Assembly (NCBI GenBank): GCA_003139095.1
Contig: PLHW01000019.1
Coordinates: forward strand, 10,187-74,186
Direction: 5' to 3'
Source: Acidobacteriaceae bacterium
GTDB taxonomy: Bacteria > Acidobacteriota > Terriglobia > Terriglobales > Acidobacteriaceae
DNA: 64,000 nt
Within the stretch, counting starts at the first letter, position 1; the number at the start of each line of letters is the position of its first letter. Under the pieces are notes generated by a model, which was not told where the DNA came from, did no database searches, and saw only the letters and a list, made by a program, of their open reading frames with translations. This document shows, piece after piece, positions 16,249 through 24,910 of this stretch. The translations under genes and the position numbers were made by a program.

Positions 16249-17435
16249 ACTGCCTCCTTCATTTCCACCGTGAGAACTCGATTTTCCAGCCGCGCCTTGG
16301 CCGGCTGCAAAGCGGCCATGGATCGCGGCAGGCCAACGTGACGCCGCAGCGTGCCAATCTCAATCACCAGTTCGTCGCCTTTTTTAAAAAGGTTAATCTC
16401 ACCCTTGGTGGCGAACGGCAACTGCACCTGCACTTCGTAAACTCCGTCCTGCTTGCCGAAGCTGAACGGTCTTTCCGTGCGCGTCACCGCCGAGGGGTCT
16501 TCTCCCGCAGGATACAGCACGGCGGCCAGCTCTTCCAGTCGCTCGCGGCCCAGCACCTCGTGCGCAAACAGGGGCACGCGCTTCACCGGCACGGGCGCGA
16601 AATATTCTTCGATCTCGCGCAGGATTTTTTCCTGCGAGTTGTGCCACTCGTTAAACCAGGTGTCGCTGACCTCGGTCGGGAGCAGGCGATTGACGATGAC
16701 CCCATCTACGGTAAGGCCGTGCAGAGAAAAATAGACGAAGGCGCGTTCGGTCTCGCGCAGAACCATCTTCTCCGGGTTGGTGACGAGGCGAACGCTGGTG
16801 ATGTTCGGATCTTCCATGATCTCGTCCACGCCTTCCAGCTTTTCAAACAGACTGCGAATGTTCACGAAATAACTGTCGGTCGGTAACTCAAACGGCGCCA
16901 CGCGGTTGGCAATCGGGCGCACCGCTTTCAGCAGGCTGCGCTGAAACGGAAAAATATGTTTCATGTACCAGTCGAGCGTGGTGGGCATGCTGACGAAGCG
17001 CATGGACTCGGCGGTGGGCGCGGCGTCCAGCACGATGACGTCGTAGCGCTGCTCGCGGCGGTACTGGTTTACGTACATCATCGCGCTCAGTTCTTCCATG
17101 CCGGGCAGAATCGCGAGTTCCTCCGCCTCAACCCCGCTGATGCCGGTCGTGCGCAACACCGACGTCACATAGGAAGAAATCTCCTGCCAATGGCGCTTGA
17201 TTTCTTTCTGAATATTCAGCTCCTGAATCCACAGCCGCTCGGCGACCAGCAGCGGATCGGAAGTGTGCAGGTGAAAAAGATCAGTCTCAAGGTCGAACGA
17301 ATCGCCCAGGCTATGCGCCGGATCGATGCTCATGACCAGCGTGCGATAGCCCAGCCCGGCAAGCTTCACGCCGGTGGCGGCCGCCAGACTGGTTTTCCCC
17401 ACGCCGCCCTTGCCCGTGAACATAAGAATTCTCAT
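16245..17435 (-). CDS. ArsA/GET3-family ATPase with C-terminal HSP20-like domain
   Basis: The 396-residue product starts with the deviant Walker A of the ArsA/Get3 family (MFTGKGGVGKTSLAAATGVKLA, residues 5-26). SIDPAHSLGDSF follows near 36-47 (switch region) and VIVLDAAPTAESMRF near 133-147. Residues about 315-396 resemble the HSP20-like C-terminal domain found on some bacterial ArsA relatives (VYEVQVQLPFATKGEINLFKKGDELVIEIGTLRR). I see no arsenite-binding Cys set and no arsB neighbour, so arsenic efflux is unlikely. A Get3-like or unknown chaperone role is possible. It is the first gene of a pair with the CPCC protein. Confidence 0.9.
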   Translation of the reverse strand: MRILMFTGKGGVGKTSLAAATGVKLAGLGYRTLVMSIDPAHSLGDSFDLETDLFHLHTSDPLLVAERLWIQELNIQKEIKRHWQEISSYVTSVLRTTGISGVEAEELAILPGMEELSAMMYVNQYRREQRYDVIVLDAAPTAESMRFVSMPTTLDWYMKHIFPFQRSLLKAVRPIANRVAPFELPTDSYFVNIRSLFEKLEGVDEIMEDPNITSVRLVTNPEKMVLRETERAFVYFSLHGLTVDGVIVNRLLPTEVSDTWFNEWHNSQEKILREIEEYFAPVPVKRVPLFAHEVLGRERLEELAAVLYPAGEDPSAVTRTERPFSFGKQDGVYEVQVQLPFATKGEINLFKKGDELVIEIGTLRRHVGLPRSMAALQPAKARLENRVLTVEMKEAV

Positions 17436-17585
17436 CTCTTCATTGTAAGGGGAAGCGGCGGTGGCATCGCCGCCGGGACAAATTGCCGGACGCGCGATTC
17501 ATAGATCACCGCCATACGGTTCACACGTCACTGCCCGTTGGTTGGTCGCCCGGTAGAATCCGCTCAAATAGAAGGAGAGTCCGCC

Positions 17586-18710
17586 ATGAGAACCCTGCGA
17601 GTTGCCAGCCTGACCCTTGTCATTTTCGCTATTGCTCTGGTGGTTGCTGAGCACGCGCGTTGGAATTCCGCCTCCACCGCGGTTATCGCGGCCAGTCAAC
17701 CGGTTGGGATCATGCCCATTGGCAAGCCAATCACCATCCAACCGCCTCTTGGATTGCCGGCAGTGCCGATTCCGGCCGACAATCCTCCCACCGCGGAGAC
17801 CATCGCGCTCGGCCGTCAGCTCTATTACGACCCCATCCTCTCCGCCGATAACACAATTTCCTGCGCCTCCTGTCATGGTCCAGAGGTGGGCTTCACCGAT
17901 CGCAATTCGTTTTCCATCGGGGTGGGCGGCAAAAAAGGCGGACGCCATTCTCCCACCGTCATCAACTCCGCCTACAACACGCTGCAATTCTGGGATGGGC
18001 GCGCCCCCAGCCTGGAAGAGCAGGCGAAAGGTCCAATGGCCAATCCGGTCGAGATGGCCACCACCCACGACGCCGTCGTCGCCCGCCTGCAAGCCGATCC
18101 AAAATATGTGGCGCAGTTCAAGCAGGCGTGGGGCACCGGTCGCATCACCATCGACCTGGTCGTGAAGTCCATCGCGTCATTCGAGCGCACCGTGCTCTGC
18201 GGCAACTCGGCGTTCGACCGCTTTTATTATGGACACGACAAGACCGCGCTCTCCGAGTCGGCCCAGCGCGGCCTCAAGCTTTTCGTGGATCCGAAGAAAG
18301 GGAATTGCGCCGTGTGCCATACCATCGGCGAGAAGTACGCGCTCTTCACCGACAACAAGTTTCACAACCTCGGCATTGGCGCGGATATTAATGGCAACCT
18401 GAACGACCTCGGGCGCTTCGACCAAACCAAAAACGCCGCCGACACCGGCGCCTTCAAAACGCCCACGCTGCGCAACATCGCGCAACGCGCGCCCTACTTC
18501 CACGATGGCAGCTTTCCCACGCTCAAGGATGCGCTCGGGCACTACATTGGCGGCGGGAACGCAAATGCGCACCTGGACAAGGAAATGCACGAACTCGATT
18601 TCCTGAGCTTCGACGAACGCGACGACATTCTCGCGTTTCTGAATTCGCTGACGGCGAAAATGCCGCCGGATGTCGGTCCGCCCCCCGACTTGGCCAGGTT
18701 GAAGAAGTAA
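17586..18710 (+). CDS. Periplasmic di-heme cytochrome c peroxidase (CcpA/MauG family)
   Basis: These enzymes reduce hydrogen peroxide (or oxidise protein substrates in MauG types) with two c-type hemes. The 374-residue product has an N-terminal signal/anchor (RVASLTLVIFAIALVVAEHA) and two CxxCH motifs, CASCH at 93-97 and CAVCH at 241-245, the spacing expected for the family. LGRQLYYDPILSADNTISC and FKTPTLRNIAQRAPYFHDGSFPTLKDAL are family blocks. The ATG at 17586 has an AAGGAG Shine-Dalgarno; the upstream extension to 17538 is rejected. Whether it is a true peroxidase or MauG-like cannot be told from what I see. Confidence 0.93.
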   Translation: MRTLRVASLTLVIFAIALVVAEHARWNSASTAVIAASQPVGIMPIGKPITIQPPLGLPAVPIPADNPPTAETIALGRQLYYDPILSADNTISCASCHGPEVGFTDRNSFSIGVGGKKGGRHSPTVINSAYNTLQFWDGRAPSLEEQAKGPMANPVEMATTHDAVVARLQADPKYVAQFKQAWGTGRITIDLVVKSIASFERTVLCGNSAFDRFYYGHDKTALSESAQRGLKLFVDPKKGNCAVCHTIGEKYALFTDNKFHNLGIGADINGNLNDLGRFDQTKNAADTGAFKTPTLRNIAQRAPYFHDGSFPTLKDALGHYIGGGNANAHLDKEMHELDFLSFDERDDILAFLNSLTAKMPPDVGPPPDLARLKK

Positions 18711-18812
18711 GTGGAGCAAGCTCAGTAAGCATCGAAGCCCTTGCTGTCGCGCGATGGTGGTGGCTGAATCCACCCGCCACCACCGCGGCCGCCCTCCGCC
18801 AAACATCTCCGA

Positions 18813-18868
18813 CGCAAATCTCCGGTCACGAATCGTTTGTCACAAATCTCTTGTCACGAATCTTGCAG
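18813..18868. repeat. Four-unit 14-bp tandem repeat
   Basis: Four consecutive 14-bp units (for example CACGAATCGTTTGT and CACAAATCTCTTGT) lie between the peroxidase and the next gene. The period is twice seven, as in the heptanucleotide arrays elsewhere in the window. The rest of the 18711-18971 spacer holds nothing I recognise. Confidence 0.7.
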
Positions 18869-18971
18869 GAATTTGACAACTTCGTGACAATTCCCCACCG
18901 CCGCATTGCTACCATCGCCGCCGGCTCAGTAATCCCATCTCCAGACATTCACTCGAAAAGGAGTGCCCCTC

Positions 18972-20144
18972 ATGCGACCGATCCTCTACACCTCCATCGC
19001 TTGCCTCGCGCTGGTCACAGCTTCCTTAGCGGCCCAGAATCCTACGATCTCTCAGGTTTTCGCGTTCACGTGCAACACCGATTACACCTCGTGCCCCTAT
19101 GGCATGGACCCGACGCTCGCGCCCATCCAGCTTTCCGACGGCAATCTTTACGGCGTCACCTGGTGGGCCGGACAAGGCAATGCCAACGCCGGTGGCACGG
19201 TGTGGAAAATTTCCCCTGCCGGGCAAGCCGCGGTCGTGCACACCTTTGAACCCAACAAGACCGGCCAATTCCCCAAAGGCGAGAATCCGGTCATCGGCTT
19301 TGCCCAGGGCGCCGATCACAATCTTTACGGCATCACCGAATCGGGCGGCAAAACAAATCAGGGAGTGATGTACAAACAGGCGGCGGGTGGCGCGAAGGGT
19401 GGATTCAAGGTCGTGCACAATTTCTGTAGCGGGCAGTGCACCGACATCCAGGGCCCGATCATCCTCGGCAACGATGGCAACTTCTATGGCATTGAATTCG
19501 GCGGCGGAGTGATCTTCCGCATGACCCCGCAAGGCGCGTGGAGCGTCTTCTACACACTGAACTCGGAGACGAACGGCTGGGCCTCGACTCTGTTGCAGGG
19601 CTCGGACGGCAACTTCTACGGGACCGGCGAGATCGGCACTCCGTGTGACCGCCAGGGTACAGTATTTCGACTTACTCCCTCCGGCCAGTTCAGTATTCTC
19701 ACCAGCTTTCAGGCCTTCGAGCTCGTGGGCGGCAACCTGGTTCGGGCCACAGACGGCAATCTCTATGGCGCTGCTGAATACGGAGGTACAACGAACATCT
19801 TCCGCATGACGACGGCTGGCAAAGTCACGCTCCTCTATCAGCTTCAGTCCGGCGAGGGCTCGACGGTGGTGAGCTTGATGCAAGCCTCCGATGGCAACCT
19901 CTGGGGACTGACCTCTGACGGCGGCCCGCAACCGGCGCGTGCGGGAGCGGTATTCGCGGTCACCACCGGCGGCGCGCACGTGGCCGACGCGGCCTTCACC
20001 TGTGCCACGACTGGTTGCACGCCCACCGGCATGATTCAAGGCGCCGACGGAAGTTTCTACGGCATCGCAATCTCAGGCGGTTCAGCGCCGGGAAAGAATC
20101 CCATGGGTACGCTCTTCAAAGTTGACGCGGGGCTCGGAAACTAG
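18972..20144 (+). CDS. Secreted GloVer-repeat (TIGR03803) protein
   Basis: The 390-residue product has a signal peptide (RPILYTSIACLALVTASLAAQ) and at least seven repeats of the choice-of-anchor GloVer type: DGNLYGVTWWAGQGNANAGGTVWKI, DHNLYGITESGGKTNQGVMYK, DGNFYGIEFGGGVIFRM, DGNFYGTGEIG, DGNLYGAAEYGG, DGNLWGLTSDGG, DGSFYGIAISGG. These probably form an extracellular beta-propeller. No catalytic motif is seen. The ATG at 18972 has AAAAGGA nearby; a GTG at 18963 would add three residues and is less likely. Function unknown. Confidence 0.85.
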   Translation: MRPILYTSIACLALVTASLAAQNPTISQVFAFTCNTDYTSCPYGMDPTLAPIQLSDGNLYGVTWWAGQGNANAGGTVWKISPAGQAAVVHTFEPNKTGQFPKGENPVIGFAQGADHNLYGITESGGKTNQGVMYKQAAGGAKGGFKVVHNFCSGQCTDIQGPIILGNDGNFYGIEFGGGVIFRMTPQGAWSVFYTLNSETNGWASTLLQGSDGNFYGTGEIGTPCDRQGTVFRLTPSGQFSILTSFQAFELVGGNLVRATDGNLYGAAEYGGTTNIFRMTTAGKVTLLYQLQSGEGSTVVSLMQASDGNLWGLTSDGGPQPARAGAVFAVTTGGAHVADAAFTCATTGCTPTGMIQGADGSFYGIAISGGSAPGKNPMGTLFKVDAGLGN

Positions 20145-20216
20145 AGGGGGCGATCCCGCAACGGGCCGCCGCAGTGTTCGGGAGAACCTCGGCGGCCTTA
20201 GGTTCGCGGCGCGGTC

Positions 20217-20741
20217 TTAGTGCTTCTGCAGGAATCGCCGCCGGTTCAAATGCGTTGTAGCCGTCGGCTGGATGTCGTCATATTTCAGCACGCTGATCGA
20301 TCCATCCACCTCGAGCACGGCCAGCGCTGCCTCCTTATATGTGGCCACGCCGTGTTCGCGCAGCGCGCGCTGCAATTCATCCATGCTGACGTGCTCTTTC
20401 GCCATGTGCGCCTCGATGATCTGGCCGTCGTGCACCAGCAGGCTGGGCTGCCCCTGAATGAATTTGCGAAAGCGCCGGTTGCCGCCCGAGACCTCCGCGA
20501 CCAGGTAATTCATAATCAGCAGCGTAACCGCCGCCACCGCGCCCCCGGCCAGCGACGTGTCCGGCCCGGTCATCGCGTTCTGCACCGAGTTCGAAATCAG
20601 CAGCAGCAGCGTCAGGTCAAACGGCGTCATCTGCCCGACCTCGCGCTTACCGCTCAGCCGAATTCCGATCAGCACCAGCAGATAGATCGCCCCTGTGCGC
20701 AGTGCGATCTCAAGCAGCGTGTGAGCGTTCGGAGGAATCAT
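20217..20741 (-). CDS. DUF421 (YetF-like) membrane protein
   Basis: The 174-residue product has two to three N-terminal membrane segments (ALRTGAIYLLVLIGIRLSGKREVGQMTPFDLTLLLLISNSVQNAM and AGGAVAAVTLLIMNYLVAEVS), then a soluble DUF421 domain (FRKFIQGQPSLLVHDGQIIEAHMAKEHVSMDELQRALREHGV, AVLEVDGSISVLK). The family is widespread and of unknown function. Length is normal for the short form. It is followed upstream on the same strand by a coiled-coil membrane protein, about 40 bp away, so cotranscription is possible. Confidence 0.88.
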   Translation of the reverse strand: MIPPNAHTLLEIALRTGAIYLLVLIGIRLSGKREVGQMTPFDLTLLLLISNSVQNAMTGPDTSLAGGAVAAVTLLIMNYLVAEVSGGNRRFRKFIQGQPSLLVHDGQIIEAHMAKEHVSMDELQRALREHGVATYKEAALAVLEVDGSISVLKYDDIQPTATTHLNRRRFLQKH

Positions 20742-20784
20742 GAGTTAGCGCGCAATGGGTGCCTGCAAACAATAAAAGGCCGTT

Positions 20785-21621
20785 CTACTCCTTGGTCGCC
20801 GTGACCGGAACCGGCGCGTTCTTCGGCGTGCTCAGGTAGCCCGTGATCTTATTCTTGTCCACCGTCCACACCACCAGCTCAAACAGCATGTGATCGCGCC
20901 CGGTATAAAACTGCACTGGCTCATTCTGATTCTTATCTTTCTTCTCGATCGTCTTATCGTCAGCCGTCACGTTCAGGCTGTACTTGCCGTGCTTCGGATC
21001 CGACTTCTTCAGTTGCAGCTTGACCGTGGAAATCGCCTGCGGCTGCGCGCCTTTCACCAGCGCGAATTCGTAGTACTGCCGGTCGCCTTTGTGCTTGAGC
21101 GCCTCCAGATCGGACCGCGTATTGGCGATCAGCCCGCTCTGCTGGCCGAGATCGCCGATCGTGCTTTGCAGCTTGGCAATCGTCTGGTCGAGCGTCGCCT
21201 TGGTCGCGGCCACATCCGACTTGACGCCGCCCACATCGGTCTTCACGGATCCTACTTCTCCAGACACCGCGCCAATGTCCTTTTTCTCCTGCTCAGCCTG
21301 CGCGGCGATGCGGGCCGCCGCCGCCGCCTGCGAGCGCTGTAACTCCTCCGCTCGCTCCGACATCTCACGCTTCGTCATCCCGATCTTCTGGCCCAGCGTC
21401 TCCGCATCGGCCTCCGCCGATTGCATGCGCTTGGTCAAATCCGCGATCTGCTTCTGGCTCGCGGCCTGGTCATCGGCCAGCTTGGTCAGCTTGGTGTGCG
21501 TGTCGTAGCCAAAAAAACCTGTCGCCGCCACAAAAATCGCGGCCAGCGCCACTACCACCCACTTCGCCGCGCTGCTTCCGCCCTCCGCGTGATACACGTT
21601 ATCTTGCTGGTCTTCTGCCAT
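20785..21621 (-). CDS. Single-pass membrane protein with long coiled coil, function unknown
   Basis: The 278-residue product has a short N-terminal cytosolic segment and one membrane helix at about 20-40 (KWVVVALAAIFVAATGFFGYD). A long Ala/Lys/Gln/Glu coiled coil follows to about residue 170, including a regular stretch GAVSGEVGSVKTDVGGVKSDVAATKATLDQ. The C-terminal globular part is about 100 residues (FALVKGAQPQAISTVKLQLKKSDPKHGKYSLNV). I do not recognise the family. The layout resembles bacterial envelope spacer proteins, but that is only an analogy. The ATG at 21621 is well placed before the membrane segment. Confidence 0.7.
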   Translation of the reverse strand: MAEDQQDNVYHAEGGSSAAKWVVVALAAIFVAATGFFGYDTHTKLTKLADDQAASQKQIADLTKRMQSAEADAETLGQKIGMTKREMSERAEELQRSQAAAAARIAAQAEQEKKDIGAVSGEVGSVKTDVGGVKSDVAATKATLDQTIAKLQSTIGDLGQQSGLIANTRSDLEALKHKGDRQYYEFALVKGAQPQAISTVKLQLKKSDPKHGKYSLNVTADDKTIEKKDKNQNEPVQFYTGRDHMLFELVVWTVDKNKITGYLSTPKNAPVPVTATKE

Positions 21622-21834
21622 GAGTATTTTCTCCGTTGGTTAAACGATGCCCGTTAAAACGATGTCGCTTGAACGATGTTCTATTGTTTGTGAGATGCAG
21701 ATTGCTGTCAATCGCGTTTTGGGCAGTTGGACCATCGTAACCAGCAGTCCCAACACTCTTTTCAGATCGAATATCTTGCCGTTGCGTCCACCTCAAACGC
21801 GAGCACATTCCCGCGCGAGCGATAGAATGAAGCC

Positions 21835-22890
21835 GTGAAATCCTGGGACGTCATCGTCATCGGCGGCGGCATCATCGGGCTGTCGCTCGCCATCGAACTC
21901 GACAAACGCGGCCTGCGCATCGTTATTATTGATAAGTCCGAGCCCGGCCGCGAAGCGTCATGGGCCGCTGGGGGAATGCTCGCCGACTTTCCTCGCGAAC
22001 TGCCGCCGCCGCTGCGCGATTTGGCCCCTGCCAGCGCCCGCCTCTATCCCGAATTCGTCCACGAACTCGAAGACGAGTCGCGCCTAAAAATCGACCTGCG
22101 CCAAGAAGGCACGCTCCTCTTCGCATCCGAAGCAGGCTTTCCCCGCGAGCCCCTGCCCCGCCCGCTCAGCGACCTGGAACCCGGCCTGGCCGCCGACCAC
22201 CTCTCCCACCTCACCGCGCTCTTACTCCCCGAGCGCAGCGTCGATCCCCGCGACCTCATCGCCGCGGCCGTTGCCGCGGCCAAACATCGCGGCATCGACT
22301 TCTCCTCCGGCGACCACGTTCTCGCTGTCGAAATCGCGAGCGGCAGGGCCGCCGGCGTCCGCACCAACAAAACTCAATTCGCGGCGCCCATCGTCGTCAA
22401 CTGCGCCGGCGCATGGGCCGGCCAAATCTCGCCGCACCCGTTTCCCACTCACCCCGTCAAAGGCCAGATGCTCTCGGTCGTTATGCCGCAAAAAGAATTT
22501 CTGCGCCACACCATCCGCACGCCTGACGTCTATCTCATCCCGCGCAGCGACGGCCGCCTCGTCATCGGCGCCACGCAAGAAGAGGCTGGCTTTGACAAGC
22601 AAACCGTTCCCGCTACCATCCAAAAGCTGCGCCAGTTAGCCCTTCACGCTGCTCCCGGTCTGGCCGACGCCCGCATCCTTGAAGCCTGGGCCGGCCTCCG
22701 CCCCGGCACGCCCGACGCGCTGCCCATTCTCGGCCCCACCTCAACCCCCGGCTACTTCGTAGCCACCGGCCACTTCCGGGACGGCATCTTACTCGCCCCA
22801 ATCACGGCGAGAGTGATGGTCCAGTTGATCACGGGACAGAGCCCGGACTTCGATTTAGCGGCGTTTGACGCTAAGAGGTTTCATAGTTAG
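21835..22890 (+). CDS. thiO: Glycine oxidase ThiO-like FAD-dependent oxidoreductase
   Basis: ThiO oxidises glycine to iminoglycine for thiazole synthesis in aerobes. The 351-residue product has the DAO-family FAD motif VIVIGGGIIGLSLAIEL at residues 6-22, DKSEPGREASWAAGGMLA near 32-50, VNCAGAWAG near 184, and GLRPGTPDALPILGPT near 285-300, followed by ATGHFRDGILLAPITA, all typical of ThiO. The start is a GTG at 21835, overlapped by a four-codon ATG frame ending in the same TGA. thiS is 15 kb away, so assignment to thiamine synthesis rests on sequence; another amine oxidase role is possible. Confidence 0.85.
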   Translation: MKSWDVIVIGGGIIGLSLAIELDKRGLRIVIIDKSEPGREASWAAGGMLADFPRELPPPLRDLAPASARLYPEFVHELEDESRLKIDLRQEGTLLFASEAGFPREPLPRPLSDLEPGLAADHLSHLTALLLPERSVDPRDLIAAAVAAAKHRGIDFSSGDHVLAVEIASGRAAGVRTNKTQFAAPIVVNCAGAWAGQISPHPFPTHPVKGQMLSVVMPQKEFLRHTIRTPDVYLIPRSDGRLVIGATQEEAGFDKQTVPATIQKLRQLALHAAPGLADARILEAWAGLRPGTPDALPILGPTSTPGYFVATGHFRDGILLAPITARVMVQLITGQSPDFDLAAFDAKRFHS

Positions 22891-23152
22891 CAGAACGTGT
22901 TCTTCGTGCCGGACAACGGCGAATCGGCGGATAGATTCCCCATTGCGTCTCCACAAATCCGCGACCCAGCTACTGGACCTAATACGAGAATCTTCTTCAG
23001 ATGCTATGTCTCCGGATGCTAGAATTGGCTTCTTTTCGAGCGAAGAAGCACTTCCCCATAACTTGAGCTGACGACCTCGCCTCCGGTGGCAGCACGCACG
23101 AACCACTTTGCGGGAAAAACATAACCGAACGATTCCATAAAGGAGCGGAGAC

Positions 23153-24601
23153 ATGAATGACCCCACGCAACATCGAAACCGATCTCTCGGAACACGCGGA
23201 CGAGCGGCAGGCGTAGCCATTACGTTAGCAACTCTGCTTATGCTGGCAGTCGTTGCTGTCCCGTCCGTGCAAGCGCAGACGTTCACCACCTTCGACGCTC
23301 CGGGGGCAGTCAACGGAACCTACCCTTGGAGCATCAATGACTCAGGGGCCATCACGGGATTTTACTATAGTAAGAACTACGCGAGTCACGGCTTCGTGCG
23401 CGCTACCAACGGCTCGATAAAGAGCTTCAGTGTCCCGGGTGCCGGGCCCAACGGGACCACGCCCGTCGGCATCAACAACTCCGGGACCATCGCGGGCTAC
23501 TACTACGATAAGAACAACGTGAGTCACGGCTTCGTGCGCGCCGCGAATGGCACCATCACTGAATTCGATGCTCCAGGCGCTGGCACCGGCGAATTTCAGG
23601 GAACCCACGCCTGGGGTATCAACGCGGCGGGAGATGTCGCGGGTGACTACATCGACGCGAACTGGGTTATTCACGGCCTCGTGCGCTCCGCGAGCGGCAT
23701 GATGACCACCTTCGACGCTCCGGGCGCTGGCACCGGCGCATCGCAAGGAACTTCCGCTCGCGTCATCGACACGGCGGGGGATGCCGCGGGATTCTACAAA
23801 GATGCCAACGAAGTTTTCCACGGCTTCGTGCGCCCCGCGAGCAGCACGATTAACGAATTCGATGCCCCGGGCGCCGGCACGGGCGCGTGTCAGATCTTCT
23901 TCGGAAATGTCCTCTATTGTCAGGGAACCTTCCCTAACAGCATCAACACAGCGGAGGACGTTACGGGATGGTACATCGACGAGAACTTTGTATACCACGG
24001 CTTCGTGTACGCCGCCGGCGGCACGATAACCACCTTCGATGCGCCGGACGCAGGCACCGGCGCTCTTCAGGGAACTGGTAGCGATGGCATCAACGATTCG
24101 GGGAATATCGCGGGAGGCTACAACGACGCGAGCAACGTGGGTCATGGCCTTGTGCGCACTGCCAGTGGCACGCTAATCGCCTACGACGTCCCGGGCGCAG
24201 GCACTGGCGCGAATCAGGGAACTTCCGGGGGTGCCATCAACAACGTGTCGGTTATCACGGGATCGTACACGGACGCGAACAACGCCGCTCACGGCTACGT
24301 ACTCACCCCTGCCACCACACTCACCTCGTCGCCGAATCCATCCCACCTTGGACAGCCGGTGACCTTTACCGCAACAGTCACTTCCATTTTCGGTCCGCCG
24401 CCAGATGGGGAAACGGTCTCGTTCATGAAGGGCAAGGCGGTGCTCGGAACGGGTCCGCTCTCCGGCGGCACGGCCACTTTTACGACCTCGAAGCTCAAGG
24501 CGGGCACAACGACGGTCATAGCGGTGTACGCTGGCGACCCGACCTACGCAGCCAGCACATCGAACCCGGTGAAGCAGGTGGTGGAAAAGACCGCCGAGTG
24601 A
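23153..24601 (+). CDS. Secreted HAF-repeat protein with C-terminal Ig-like domain
   Basis: The 482-residue product has a signal peptide (AGVAITLATLLMLAVVAVPSVQAQ) and about eight near-identical repeats of roughly 45 residues following the pattern FDAPGAGTG..QGT..GIN..GDVAGYY.DANNVSHGFVRAASGTI. These match extracellular HAF repeats (TIGR02913-like). Residues about 385-480 form an Ig-like Big_5 domain (TLTSSPNPSHLGQPVTFTATVTS ... VIAVYAGDPTYAAST). The same Ig-like domain ends the broken FG-GAP protein at 8938-10517. AAAGGAG precedes the ATG. Function unknown; the protein is probably surface-exposed or released. Confidence 0.88.
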   Translation: MNDPTQHRNRSLGTRGRAAGVAITLATLLMLAVVAVPSVQAQTFTTFDAPGAVNGTYPWSINDSGAITGFYYSKNYASHGFVRATNGSIKSFSVPGAGPNGTTPVGINNSGTIAGYYYDKNNVSHGFVRAANGTITEFDAPGAGTGEFQGTHAWGINAAGDVAGDYIDANWVIHGLVRSASGMMTTFDAPGAGTGASQGTSARVIDTAGDAAGFYKDANEVFHGFVRPASSTINEFDAPGAGTGACQIFFGNVLYCQGTFPNSINTAEDVTGWYIDENFVYHGFVYAAGGTITTFDAPDAGTGALQGTGSDGINDSGNIAGGYNDASNVGHGLVRTASGTLIAYDVPGAGTGANQGTSGGAINNVSVITGSYTDANNAAHGYVLTPATTLTSSPNPSHLGQPVTFTATVTSIFGPPPDGETVSFMKGKAVLGTGPLSGGTATFTTSKLKAGTTTVIAVYAGDPTYAASTSNPVKQVVEKTAE

Positions 24602-24910
24602 GTAGCTTGGCGGCACAGAACCACGCCGAACTGGAACGGCAGCCCCAGCTTTGACCGCAGTTCGGCGTCGCTATTTCCGGCCGCTGTTCGGAAATTAACC
24701 CTGCAAGAGTCTTGCTGGTTGATGTGTCAATCCGATCCCGCGGGATGTGAGCGAAAACGATAACGAAGGTCTGTCTGCTTACGCGGGCTTGGAAACTGGC
24801 TCGTAACCGCGCGTGCCTCCGCGCCCGCCCGCGCCTTGAGGTATATACTGAAACGTTTTCGGCGCTCTTCTGAATCAATCCACGTCTTCGAGCGCCAGAA
24901 AGGCAAACTT
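24602..24910. other. Spacer upstream of the M20 peptidase
   Basis: About 309 bases without a gene. A TATACT hexamer at 24844-24849 could be a -10 element for the peptidase, but I see no convincing -35. No repeat family of this window is present. Confidence 0.35.

Noticed and set aside
16245-17435. Arsenite efflux operon
   Set aside because: No arsB, arsR, arsC or arsenite-binding Cys set is seen; only the ATPase fold is shared.
23153-24601. The DNA-level repeats as a mobile or CRISPR element
   Set aside because: They are the coding units of HAF protein repeats in one open frame.
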